A stretch of DNA of 64,000 bases from Phycisphaerales bacterium (GCA_029260315.1 JAJDDM010000008.1:1-64000), one strand, 5' to 3'; counted from the stretch's first letter, positions 8,721 to 17,897 are shown. The notes: generated by a model from the sequence alone, not told the origin. Numbers and translations are program-made.

Positions 8721-10010
8721 ATGGCACAAACAAATAGCGTTCACGCGTCCCAGAGAGTTGTAGCGTTGCCAGGGGCAACAACACTCAACGCCGAACATGC
8801 ACTTCGATTCGCGATTGACTCACAGGTGTTTGCCGCGATGCACGAGCTCGCTTCGCTGCCCGGCGGAAGAGCAGTCCAAGCGGTCTACGTTGGATTGCTT
8901 CGCAGGCTGCCCAATGTGCGACCTGACCGAAAGCGTCTTGCGATCGACACAGGGCACTCCGAGAGTTCCGTCAAGCGAGCCATCGGTCTTCTCGAACGGA
9001 TCGGAGTCATCGAGGTAGAGCGTCGAAGCGGGAAACGGTCCGAGTACCGTGTGGCTGACTTGCGATACTCCGAGATTTCCAGCCGATGCCACTCTTCGAT
9101 ACGAACGCTGCTCCGCAAGGAGAGGCAGAGTCGGACCACATGTGACCCGACTCAACGCGAGGGTCGGGTCAGAACTGGTCCGGCTACCCGGGTCACATGT
9201 GACCCAGGAGTCGGGTCACTCGTGACCCATAAAGAGACAAAGAAGAAAACAAGCAAGCAGCAAGGGGCTGCTGCTGATGAGAACATGAGCGGGAAGCCCG
9301 CCGATGGCAACCGGCGGCTGGCGGAAACCGCACTGAAACGGCACGGGCTCTCTGACGCGGCGTATTTGGTAGATCCAAGACATCCGAAAGCGATTCCGGA
9401 GCTGGTTGATGCCGGTGATCAGGTTGCTGACTTGATTGACGCTGCGATGAAGCGGGCGAGCTGGTCTCCTGGTGCAGGGACGGGTGCTCGGGTTGAGTAT
9501 CTTCGCAAGCACGCGAGCGAGACTGCTGAAGTGCTCCAGAAACGGAATCTGCATCGCAAGGCCGCCGCAAGGAATGCGGCTGAGAGGGCGCAGGCGGTCG
9601 CTGACGGGCTGAAAGTCCCTCAACGTATGCCGTCGGTTCCGTGCGATGAAAACACCCGTCTCACGCTCGTCGAGGAAGCTCTTGCAGAGCTGGGAGAGTC
9701 TGCCGAGGTCGTCAATGAAGTTCGGCGAGACGAGCTGGCGTGCGAGAAACTCTACCGTCGAGCCCAGTATCGGCGAACGCTGACGCAGAAGGTCGAGGCA
9801 TCAAGCGACAGCGAGTTTGACGAGCTGACTCGGCGACTCTTCGAGGCCAAGCCGCAACTGCGACACGTGCTCGGTAGTGCGACGCGAAAGAGCACCGCTC
9901 TTTGCTCCATGCTTGTCGAGATGCTTGAACAGCATGCGGCTGAAGAACCGAAGCCGAAGCTGAGGAAAGTCATTTGTACGGGAGTCGCTTCTTTGACAGC
10001 GACTTCCTGA
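8721..10010 (+). CDS. Winged-helix/replication-initiator-like protein of mobile element
   Basis: MAQTNSVHASQRVV...; KRLAIDTGHSESSVKRAIGLLERIGVIEVERRSGKRSEYRV winged-helix pattern. ATG at 8721 preferred over ORF-track start 8688. Confidence 0.65.
   Translation: MAQTNSVHASQRVVALPGATTLNAEHALRFAIDSQVFAAMHELASLPGGRAVQAVYVGLLRRLPNVRPDRKRLAIDTGHSESSVKRAIGLLERIGVIEVERRSGKRSEYRVADLRYSEISSRCHSSIRTLLRKERQSRTTCDPTQREGRVRTGPATRVTCDPGVGSLVTHKETKKKTSKQQGAAADENMSGKPADGNRRLAETALKRHGLSDAAYLVDPRHPKAIPELVDAGDQVADLIDAAMKRASWSPGAGTGARVEYLRKHASETAEVLQKRNLHRKAAARNAAERAQAVADGLKVPQRMPSVPCDENTRLTLVEEALAELGESAEVVNEVRRDELACEKLYRRAQYRRTLTQKVEASSDSEFDELTRRLFEAKPQLRHVLGSATRKSTALCSMLVEMLEQHAAEEPKPKLRKVICTGVASLTATS
9133..9228. 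promoter_or_regulatory. Three GTCAC(N)GTGAC-type palindromes inside the winged-helix gene
   Basis: GGACCACATGTGACCC (9133-9148, imperfect), GGGTCACATGTGACCC (9190-9205, perfect 16-bp palindrome), GGGTCACTCGTGACCC (9213-9228, 7-bp arms). Confidence 0.5.
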
Positions 10011-11304
10011 CCCACTTGATGGCCTCGCGGTACTCGGGTGAGACTGGCTTCATGTACACGTCCGCGATAGCGGAACTCGCCGTGTGGCCGAGCCACCGTT
10101 TCACCTCGCTGATTGACGTGCCTGGACGAGATCCGAACTCGGTCGCCCCGAGGTGCCGGAGCGTATAGAAACCGCCGAGCGTTTTGGGTGTGTGTCCGAT
10201 TCGCTTCCGCAGGCTCGACCACCAAAGCATGACAGCATCGCTTCGTTGATGAACCAGCGGCAAGCCGTTTCTCGTCACGAACAGAAGATCGCCTTTGGCC
10301 CGCTCTTCTGCCGCGATGTATGCCCGTACGTGCGACCACACGAATGGCGGGGTATCGCCGTAGCGTTCGATTCCGGTCTTCCCGCGTCTCAGGTCGTAAG
10401 CGTCCTCTGCTATCTGCCCGACCCGGATAGCGGCAAGGTCACGAGGGCCGAAGCCGAGACCGATTCCGAGCCAAATGAATGCACGACCACGAAGGTCGGT
10501 CGCATCAAGCAGTGCTTGGAGCTGCTCAACAGAGGGGAGCACCCGCTCGCGTGTCGGCTTCCCATGCCGAACATCGCGTGATTCCCAGTTCCAGGTTAGC
10601 ACTTGTTCGCCGTGCTCCGGGCGACCGGCCCGGTCGATGATGGCCTTGACGAGCTGCATTCGCTTGGACACCTGCGAAGACGAGTAGCCGCTTGCCACCA
10701 CGTGCTCGTTGTACGCCTCAACGTCAGCCATGCTGAGGTCTTGAATCCGCATCCGACCAACGGCACGCTCACCATGTCGCTCGTTGAGGTAGACGAGAAA
10801 GTCCCGAATCTGCTTGCTGCGATCCGTGAAGACAGCCTTTGCAATCGTGCCTCGCCGCTTTCGCTCGCCGTCCTTGCGGACACGCCCACGCTCGGCCTCA
10901 ATCAGCCCGCTGGCAATCTGAATGATGCTGCCGGACAACACTTCGACGTTCGGGCTTGCTGGGCGAGTTGAACGTCGTTTGCCGTTCGGTGGAGCAGGGG
11001 TCTCACCGTGCAAGTGCTTGCCAACCCAGTCGTGGTACAGCCGCTCCGCCTCAGCTCTTCGCTCCCGCTCTTTGACGCCGAAGCAGTGCCGCTTGGGCAC
11101 GCCGGTCTTCGGGTCACGAAACGAAACGTGCCAGCCGTAGCCCCGGTTCGTGGTGAACGAGAGCTTCGGGACGCGGGGCTTCCGTTGGGGACTGGAATCG
11201 GGCAATTGGGTATACTCATACGTGCTTGAACTGCGAACGCCGACTGACTGGCAACGGGCAATTGTAGTGCAAGCACGGCGAGTTTTGTAGTGCAAGGCAC
11301 GCAA
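9970..11304 (-). CDS. Tyrosine recombinase/integrase
   Basis: C-terminal catalytic region ending GGFYTLRHLGATEFGSRPGTSISEVKRWLGHTASSAIADVYMKP; start adjacent to tRNA-Gly. True start is probably downstream of 11304. Confidence 0.87.
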   Translation of the reverse strand: MRALHYKTRRACTTIARCQSVGVRSSSTYEYTQLPDSSPQRKPRVPKLSFTTNRGYGWHVSFRDPKTGVPKRHCFGVKERERRAEAERLYHDWVGKHLHGETPAPPNGKRRSTRPASPNVEVLSGSIIQIASGLIEAERGRVRKDGERKRRGTIAKAVFTDRSKQIRDFLVYLNERHGERAVGRMRIQDLSMADVEAYNEHVVASGYSSSQVSKRMQLVKAIIDRAGRPEHGEQVLTWNWESRDVRHGKPTRERVLPSVEQLQALLDATDLRGRAFIWLGIGLGFGPRDLAAIRVGQIAEDAYDLRRGKTGIERYGDTPPFVWSHVRAYIAAEERAKGDLLFVTRNGLPLVHQRSDAVMLWWSSLRKRIGHTPKTLGGFYTLRHLGATEFGSRPGTSISEVKRWLGHTASSAIADVYMKPVSPEYREAIKWVRKSLSKKRLPYK

Positions 11305-11314
11305 AATCGCCCCT

Positions 11315-11386
11315 GCGGGTGTAGCTCAATTGGTAGAGCGTCAGCCTTCCAAGCTGAATGTTGACGGTTCGATCCCGTTCGCCCGC
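11315..11386 (+). tRNA. tRNA-Gly (anticodon TCC)
   Basis: Cloverleaf GCGGGTGTAGCTCAATTGGTAGAGCGTCAGCCTTCCAAGCTGAATGTTGACGGTTCGATCCCGTTCGCCCGC; 7-bp acceptor stem. Confidence 0.95.
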
Positions 11387-11574
11387 TTTTTCGCGTCCGA
11401 CCCTGAGCATGCTCGCCCGCCGATCGCACGCCCAATGGCGCGGGCGTCGCCGGGCCCGCCGGATTGCTTCAATGAGTGGATGCGCAAGCGGCGTTCAGCC
11501 CAATGCGATCTCCGCATATCTCTTGGTCGTCCCTCGACGGCCGCAGCGCTGCCTCATTACCTGGGCTTTCACGC

Positions 11575-13335
11575 TCACCCGATGATCCGCCGCCGATTGC
11601 GCACATAGTCCCACAGCACGAACCGGTCCACGTCGCTCCCGCCCGTGAAAAACACCCGCCCCCGCGTCGTCTCGGCCATCCGGTGCGCAAACGCGATGTC
11701 GTCCTCATCCTGCGACCAGCTCGGCAACAGAAACACGTTGATCGTGATCCCCTCCCGCGCGCACTGCTGGGCCTCGCGCATCGTCGCCCGCTCGGTCAGA
11801 GGATCCGGCGGGTACAGCAGCATCAGGTCCGTCCCCTCGAAGTGCGCCGTCGGTAACCCGTCGGTCAGCAACAACACCTGGCGATTCGGCGTGTCCTGCG
11901 CGCCCAGCATCTGCCTGGCCAGCCGCAGCCCGTGCTGAATATTCGTGAAGTGCGGCGGCAGGTGCATCTCCGTGATCCGATCGTCCGACATATCCGCCCG
12001 CAGCCGCACCACCGGATCCCGGATCGTCACCGGCTTGGGCATCAGCTGCGCCAGCTCCGACACATGGCGACGCTTGGCGATCGAGTAGATCTCGATGAAC
12101 TCCAGCATGTCGCTCGGATACTCGCTGCGGATCAGCGCATCGAACGCCAGCGCCATCCGCTTGGTCGCGACGTACTGGCCCATGTACTGCATCGATCCGG
12201 ACATATCCATCAAGACCGCCGTCGCGCACCGCGGCGTGTTCCGCGTTTCATGGATCTCGATGTCGTCCATCGAGAATCCAACAGCTCCCTCTCCCCCTTC
12301 TTCCCCGTTTCCTCTCTGTGCCTCTGTGCCTCTGTGGTGAATCCCCTTCCCCCTCCTCGCCGCTGCGTTCAAGACCGTCTGCCCCACGTCCATGTTCGCC
12401 GGCGAATCCCCGAACGCATACTGCCTCGTCCGGGGCAGCTCGACCGCTCCCTCGCCGATCACCGGCCCCTGATGCCCCCCGCTCCGCGCCGCCTCCAGCT
12501 CGCTGAAGATCTCATCCAGCAGCTTGCCCTGATACAGCTTGTACGCCTTCGGCGTCAGGCGATACCCCTCTGCGGTCTGCTCGATCCCCTGCGCCTCGGC
12601 TTGCTGGCGCACCAACTCCTCGACCTGCCGGCGCATCCGCTCCAACTGCTCGATATCCGCCCGCTCGGCGAACCGCGCCAGCTCCCCCATATCGATCACC
12701 GCGATCTGCGCGTTCTCCATCGCCTCGCGCAACTGCTCGAGCAACCGATCGATCGCCTCCAGCTCCTCCTTGATCGCCAGCGCCTTCGGCACGTCCATCT
12801 CCTGACGCCCCGTGAACTCGTACGCGCTCGCAAGCTCCTCGATCTGGTACACCTCCGCCATCCGCTCGCGCAACTGCAAGAGCCCGGACGCGAACTTCGA
12901 GTCCCGGCGCTCGGCCGAGTACCACAGCCGGTCCAGCTCGCGGATCTGCATCATCCGCAGCGCGTCGCGAAGCCGCCCCGCCAACTCCCGCGGCGGGTTC
13001 AACTCTCCCGCCGACGCCCGCATCGCCTCGCGCGCCGACCGCTCGACCGCCTCGGTCTCATACGTCCCGAGAATCCGCCGCTTGCGCTCCTCGAGCATCG
13101 CGATCAGCGCTTCCAGACTCGGCCCCAGCCCCGCGATCTGCGACGGATCGAGCTTGATCGCGTTGGCCAGCTCCTCGTCGGTCAGCCCCCGCGTCGAGCC
13201 GTACCGGAGCATGTGCTCCATCGCCGCCGACGCCACGTCCGGCGGCGCCTGCGTCGGCGAGGGCAGGTTCCTCGGGTCGTACTTCTGGTACGCGTGGACA
13301 ATGCCGCCGGCGATTCTTCTGGGATCGCGAGTCAT
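11575..13335 (-). CDS. VWA-domain protein (MoxR-associated)
   Basis: C-terminal VWA: TAVLMDMSGSMQYMGQYVATKRMALAFDALI and VLLLTDGLPT. MTRDPRRIAGGIVHAYQKYDPRNLPSP is the likely N-terminus. Confidence 0.87.
   Translation of the reverse strand: MTRDPRRIAGGIVHAYQKYDPRNLPSPTQAPPDVASAAMEHMLRYGSTRGLTDEELANAIKLDPSQIAGLGPSLEALIAMLEERKRRILGTYETEAVERSAREAMRASAGELNPPRELAGRLRDALRMMQIRELDRLWYSAERRDSKFASGLLQLRERMAEVYQIEELASAYEFTGRQEMDVPKALAIKEELEAIDRLLEQLREAMENAQIAVIDMGELARFAERADIEQLERMRRQVEELVRQQAEAQGIEQTAEGYRLTPKAYKLYQGKLLDEIFSELEAARSGGHQGPVIGEGAVELPRTRQYAFGDSPANMDVGQTVLNAAARRGKGIHHRGTEAQRGNGEEGGEGAVGFSMDDIEIHETRNTPRCATAVLMDMSGSMQYMGQYVATKRMALAFDALIRSEYPSDMLEFIEIYSIAKRRHVSELAQLMPKPVTIRDPVVRLRADMSDDRITEMHLPPHFTNIQHGLRLARQMLGAQDTPNRQVLLLTDGLPTAHFEGTDLMLLYPPDPLTERATMREAQQCAREGITINVFLLPSWSQDEDDIAFAHRMAETTRGRVFFTGGSDVDRFVLWDYVRNRRRIIG
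12314..12337. repeat. CTCTGTGC octamer x3 inside the VWA coding sequence
   Basis: CTCTGTGC-CTCTGTGC-CTCTGTGG; minus-strand peptide GIHHRGTEAQRG in the linker before the VWA domain. Confidence 0.8.
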
Positions 13336-13444
13336 CGACTGATTGTTCGCAGCAAATACGGGCGAGTCGGCGCGTGCCAGCGAGGGGCCCCTCTTCCGCA
13401 CCCACGCCAGGGGCGCGTGATATTCTGCAACGCCAAGGGCGTGA

Positions 13445-13515
13445 CTCAGCCACAGCCCAGGGGGCAGCCCTGGGTAACCGGGAGCAACAGATCCGAGCCC
13501 TGAAGGGGCGACACA
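13445..13515 (+). repeat. REP-like unit upstream of RAYT
   Basis: CCCAGGG-ggcag-CCCTGGG followed by GAGCCCTGAAGGGGCGAC; inverted copy at 13990-14080. Confidence 0.75.
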
Positions 13516-13538
13516 GGATTCTTGCAAGAGGGCACGCA

Positions 13539-13987
13539 ATGCCGCAATCATTGGCGCGAATACACATCCATCTCGTCTACAGCACCAAGCACAGGGAGCC
13601 TCTGCTAACCGATGGCGTCCGCGAGGCGTTACACCGCTATCAGGCCACGGTCCTGAAGAACATCGGATGCCCGCCGGTGCTCATCAACTCGATAGAGGAT
13701 CATATGTGCACGCGCTGTTCGAGTTGTCGCGGACGATGACGATCGCCAGCGCCGTGGAAGAGGTCAAGAAGTCGTCATCCAAGTGGATCAAGACGCAGGG
13801 TGTCGCGCCGTTCGCGTGGCAGGCAGGCTACGGGGCGTTCGCGGTTTCCGAGTCGAACGTGGATCAGGTGAGACGATACATCGACGGGCAGCGCGAGCAT
13901 CATCGGACGATGTCGTTCCAGGACGAATACCGGGGGTTGTTGCGGCGACACAATGTCGAGTTCGACGAGCAGTATGTGTGGGATTGA
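13539..13987 (+). pseudogene. REP-associated tyrosine transposase (RAYT/TnpA_REP, IS200-like), frameshifted
   Basis: Two abutting frames: MPQSLARIHIHLVYSTKHREPLLTD...LINSIEDH then VHALFELSRTMTIASAVEEVKKSSSKWIKTQG...FAWQAGYGAFAVSESNVDQVRRYIDGQREHH. Apparent 2-nt AT insertion at ~13704 (catATgtgcac). Confidence 0.82.
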
Positions 13988-13989
13988 GG

Positions 13990-14080
13990 GACATGGAGCG
14001 CCCTTTCAGGGCTCTGAATCGTTGAGCTCTGGTGCCCAGGGCGATGCCCTGGGCTGAGGCTGTCCGGCCCCTTTGGGGCA
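13990..14080 (-). repeat. REP-like unit downstream of RAYT, inverted relative to the upstream unit
   Basis: CGCCCTTTCAGGGCTC ... GCCCAGGGCGATGCCCTGGGC; reverse complement aligns to 13445-13515. Confidence 0.75.
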
Positions 14081-14120
14081 ATGTCGTGAGCCCTCTCACA
14101 CTCGCCCGACTTGCTGCTGC

Positions 14121-15533
14121 TCAGGTCTCGTATTCGATACGTCCAAACCGCTCCGCCCGGCTGATCCGCTCGCTCGCCCAGAGCCCCGCCAAGACGAACT
14201 CCACGCAGCTCGCCCGCACCGCCGGATCCTCGCTCGCGTTCACCTCGAACGCCTTATCCCACACCGGCGGCACCCGCTTCAAGAGCTCCGCATAGTGCGC
14301 GCTCGCCAGCATATCCCCCACCTCCACCCGCACGCCCTCAGCGAAGATCTCCGCGATGTTCCCGAGACCGTGCTCATCCACATACTCCTCGAACACCACC
14401 TTGATTGCCTCGGCCAGGATCGCATCCAGCACCCGGCGCTCGGTCATCTGGTGCGCCCCCATCGTGTCCAGCTCCAGCTTGCCGATCGCACTGGAATGGA
14501 AATGCGCCAGATCGCTGATCCGCGGCGCCGCCGGCGTCAGCTCCCCCTCGACCACGATCGCCCGCCGTCGCGCACTCGCGATCATGGTTCGATAGTTCGC
14601 GATACTGAATCGAGCGCTCACTCCTGAAGTCTGATCCACATACTTGCTCTTGCGAGCCTGGCGAGACATCTCTTCGACCAGCTCGCTCATAAACCGCGGC
14701 ACCAGTACCGGATACGCGCCCCCAAGCTCCACCCCAGACTCCGCCTGCATGATCGCGATGCCGAGATCCCGCTCGCGCGGATAGTGCGTCTGGATCGTCG
14801 CCCCGATCCGATCCTTGAGCTGCGGGATCACCTTCCCCGAGCGGTTGTACGTCGTCGGGTTCGCGCTGAACAGGACCAGCACGTCCAGATCGAAGCTGAT
14901 CGGATACCCCCGGATCTGCACGTCCCGCTCTTCCAGGATATTGAACAGCCCCACCTGCACCAGATCATCCAGATCCGGCAGCTCGTTCATCGCAAACAAA
15001 CCCCGGTGCATCCGCGGGATCAATCCGAAGTGCAGCGCCTCCTCCGCGCTCATGCTCGATCCCGAGAGCAGCCTCGCCGGGTCGATCTCCCCGATGATGT
15101 CCGCAAACTTCGTCCCCGGCGCCAGCCGCTCGGCGTACCGCTCCTCCCGCCCCCACCACGCGATCGGAACCTCCTCCGCCGCCAACTCCGCCACCATCTC
15201 CCTCCCCGCCCGCGTGATCGGCCGCTCCGGATCCTCGTGCACCGGCGACCCCGGAATATCCAGATACGGCACCGCCTCATCCAGAAACCGCGTCAACAGC
15301 CGCATGATCTTGCTCTTGGCCTGCCCCTTCTCGCCCAGAAACAGCATGTCGTGCCCCGCGAGCACCGCGTGCACGATCTCCGGCACCACCGTGTCGTCAT
15401 ACCCCAGAATCCCCGGAAACAGCTCCTCGCCATCGCGAAGCATCCGCGAGAGATTCTCCTCCATCTCCCGCTTCACGCTCCGAGAGCGCCAGCCGGATTC
15501 CCGCACCTCCGCCAACGTCGTCGCTCGACTCAT
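14121..15533 (-). CDS. MoxR-family AAA ATPase / magnesium chelatase-like
   Basis: [80 protein letters not shown]. Encoded upstream of the VWA gene on the same strand. Confidence 0.88.
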   Translation of the reverse strand: MSRATTLAEVRESGWRSRSVKREMEENLSRMLRDGEELFPGILGYDDTVVPEIVHAVLAGHDMLFLGEKGQAKSKIMRLLTRFLDEAVPYLDIPGSPVHEDPERPITRAGREMVAELAAEEVPIAWWGREERYAERLAPGTKFADIIGEIDPARLLSGSSMSAEEALHFGLIPRMHRGLFAMNELPDLDDLVQVGLFNILEERDVQIRGYPISFDLDVLVLFSANPTTYNRSGKVIPQLKDRIGATIQTHYPRERDLGIAIMQAESGVELGGAYPVLVPRFMSELVEEMSRQARKSKYVDQTSGVSARFSIANYRTMIASARRRAIVVEGELTPAAPRISDLAHFHSSAIGKLELDTMGAHQMTERRVLDAILAEAIKVVFEEYVDEHGLGNIAEIFAEGVRVEVGDMLASAHYAELLKRVPPVWDKAFEVNASEDPAVRASCVEFVLAGLWASERISRAERFGRIEYET

Positions 15534-15831
15534 GCCAACTCCATCCAATCGCTCCGGCGCATATCTGGACTCCCTTGACTCAACTCACTCGGTGCTCGAA
15601 GCCAAACCTCTTCACCACGCCGTACCACGGCGTATCACGGAGATCGAGACTGGAGTCTCAATCCTCTTCCCTGTCCTACTCCGTGTCACTCCGTGCAACT
15701 CCGTGGTGGATTCCTCTGTGCCCATTGTGCCCTCTGTGGTGAAACTTCCCCAGTCGATGCACCCGGGAACGGTATCCCACGACTCAACCCATTCGACCCC
15801 GGCCCCTATTCAGACGCACATACACTCTCCC

Positions 15832-17829
15832 GTGCCCATCCTCACCGCCACCAACATCCGCCACGCCTTCGGCGACCGCCTCATCCTCGATTCGGTCTCC
15901 CTCAGCATCGAGCCCGACGAACGCGTCGGCGTCGTCGGACGCAACGGCACCGGCAAATCCACCCTCCTGCGCGCCATGGGCGGCCTGCTCAAGCCCGACG
16001 CCGGCGACATCTCGCTTCGCAAGGGCGCCCGCGTCGGATTCCTCCACCAGGACCCCCAGTTCCCCAAGGGCACGACTCTCCGCGACGCCGCCGCCGAGGG
16101 CTTCGCAGAACTCGTCGACCTCCACCACCAGCTCGACGCCGTCTTTTACGACATGGAGGGCGCACAGGGCGACGCCCTCGAAAAACTCCTCCACCGCCAG
16201 AGCAACCTCGAACGCAGGATCCAGGCCGCCGGCGGCTACGCCATCGACCACAAGATCGACGCCGTTCTCCACGGTCTCGGCTTCAGCGACCCCCAGTTCT
16301 CCCTTCCCGTTGAGAAACTCTCCGGCGGGCAGCGCTCGCGCGTCGCCCTCGCCAAGCTCCTCATCGAGGACCCCGACGTCATCCTCCTCGACGAGCCCAC
16401 CAACCACCTCGACATCGACGGGCGCATCTGGCTCGAGAACTTCCTCGCAGACGAGTTCAAGGGCGCCGTCGTCCTCATCAGCCACGACCGCTACCTGCTC
16501 GACCGCGTCGTCGATCGCATCGTCGAGGTCGAACGCACCCGCCTGATCGACTACCCCGGCAACTACTCGGCGTTCCGGCGCCTCCGCGCAGAACGCAGGG
16601 AGGCCCACGGGCGCGCCTGGGAGGCAGAGCAACGCCAGTTCAAGCGCGAAGAGGCCTTCATCCGCAAGTACAAGGCCGGCCAACGCGCCAAGCAGGCCCG
16701 AGGCCGCGAGTCACGCCTCGACCGCGCACGGGCCGGCAGCGAGCTCGAAAAACCCCTCGAACGCGGCACCTTCACCTTCAACCTCCCCAAGGCCGAACGC
16801 CCCGGCGATCTCATCTTCGTCGCCCGCGACCTCGCCAAACGCTACACCCGCGACGACGGCTCCACACTCACCCTCTTCGAAGGCCTCACCGTCACCATCG
16901 AACGCGGCAAGCGCTGGGGCATCGTCGGCCCCAACGGCGCGGGCAAGACCACGCTCGTCCGCACGCTCCTCAAGCAGATCGAGCCCGACGCGGGCCGCGT
17001 CACCCTCGGCACCCGCCTCAGCGTCGGCGAGTTCAAGCAGATCGCAGACGACATCGACCCCGAGCTCACCGTCGTCCGCTACCTCCAGCGCGTCATCATG
17101 AAGGAGAACCCCGACCGCCCGCTCTCAGAACAAGAGGCCCGCGACCTCGCCGGGCAGTTCCTCTTCAGCGGTCGCGACCAGGAGAAAGAAATCGGCGTCA
17201 TGTCCGGCGGCGAGCGCGCCCGCGCCCGCCTCGCCGCCCTGCTCGCCAGCGCCAAAAACGTGCTCATCCTCGACGAACCGACCAATCACCTCGATATCCC
17301 GTCCGCCGAGCGCCTCGAGGACGCCATCGCCAACGCCTTCGACGGCACACTCATCCTCATCAGCCACGACCGCGCCCTCATCGACGCCACCTGCGACCAC
17401 CTCCTGGTCCTCGACGGCCAAGGCAACGCCCGCGTCTCCCACGGCAACTACTCCGAATGCGTAGATCGGCTCTCCGAGCCGATACCCGGTAGCACCGGCT
17501 TCCAGCCGGTCGATCAAAGCCGCGTGCGCCAGCACGCCGACCCCAGAGCATCCAACGCCCCATCACCGCCCGCATCTCCCGCCCCCTCCGACACCACCCA
17601 CAACGGCGCCGAGAAAAACCGCAAGTCCCGCCACTCCTGGATGCCCACCGACAAGCTCGAATCCCGCATCAGCGAGCTCGAAGGCCAGATCGCCCGCCTC
17701 GACGAGACCATGAACGACCCAGCGTTCTGGACCAACGCGATCAACGCCGCCGAGACCAACGCCAAACGCGACGAACTCAAAGCCCAACTCGACGAGTTCG
17801 AAGAAGAGTGGCTCACCCGCATGGACTAA
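15832..17829 (+). CDS. ABC-F family ATP-binding protein (Uup-like)
   Basis: Two ABC domains: VGRNGTGKSTLLRAMGG / LSGGQRSRVALAKLL...LLDEPTNHLDI and VGPNGAGKTTLVRTLL / MSGGERARARLAALL...LDEPTNHLDI; C-terminal coiled coil. GTG start at 15832; upstream part of ORF-track entry is spurious. Confidence 0.93.
   Translation: MPILTATNIRHAFGDRLILDSVSLSIEPDERVGVVGRNGTGKSTLLRAMGGLLKPDAGDISLRKGARVGFLHQDPQFPKGTTLRDAAAEGFAELVDLHHQLDAVFYDMEGAQGDALEKLLHRQSNLERRIQAAGGYAIDHKIDAVLHGLGFSDPQFSLPVEKLSGGQRSRVALAKLLIEDPDVILLDEPTNHLDIDGRIWLENFLADEFKGAVVLISHDRYLLDRVVDRIVEVERTRLIDYPGNYSAFRRLRAERREAHGRAWEAEQRQFKREEAFIRKYKAGQRAKQARGRESRLDRARAGSELEKPLERGTFTFNLPKAERPGDLIFVARDLAKRYTRDDGSTLTLFEGLTVTIERGKRWGIVGPNGAGKTTLVRTLLKQIEPDAGRVTLGTRLSVGEFKQIADDIDPELTVVRYLQRVIMKENPDRPLSEQEARDLAGQFLFSGRDQEKEIGVMSGGERARARLAALLASAKNVLILDEPTNHLDIPSAERLEDAIANAFDGTLILISHDRALIDATCDHLLVLDGQGNARVSHGNYSECVDRLSEPIPGSTGFQPVDQSRVRQHADPRASNAPSPPASPAPSDTTHNGAEKNRKSRHSWMPTDKLESRISELEGQIARLDETMNDPAFWTNAINAAETNAKRDELKAQLDEFEEEWLTRMD
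17461..17510 (+). repeat. Two TCC-loop palindromes inside the ABC-F gene
   Basis: GTAG-ATCGGCTC-TCC-GAGCCGAT (17461-17483) and GTAGC-ACCGGCT-TCC-AGCCGGT (17489-17510). Confidence 0.9.
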
Positions 17830-17877
17830 CACACCCAAGGAGGCCCCGGCGCAAGCCTGGGCTCTCCCCCAAGGTAG

Positions 17878-17897
17878 GACCGGCATCCCTGCCGGTC
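17878..17897 (+). repeat. TCCC-loop palindrome downstream of ABC-F
   Basis: GACCGGCA-TCCC-TGCCGGTC, preceded by GTAG. Confidence 0.85.

Larger units (their letters stand above)
1..11310. mobile_element. Integrated conjugative/mobilizable element (right end; left end outside window)
   Basis: Relaxase, coupling protein, ParA, AlpA-like HTH and integrase, with visibly lower GC than the flanking chromosome, ending at tRNA-Gly. Confidence 0.82.

Noticed and set aside
9190-9205. CRP/FNR site interpretation of TCACATGTGA-like palindrome
   Set aside because: Half-site order is the reverse of TGTGA-N6-TCACA, and the sites are inside a mobile-element gene.
11932-13503. 523-aa plus-strand ORF opposite the VWA gene
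   Set aside because: Arg/His/Leu-rich shadow ORF without motifs.
13539-13987. Programmed ribosomal frameshift in the RAYT
   Set aside because: No slippery heptamer seen; a 2-nt AT duplication at 13704 explains the frame change more simply.
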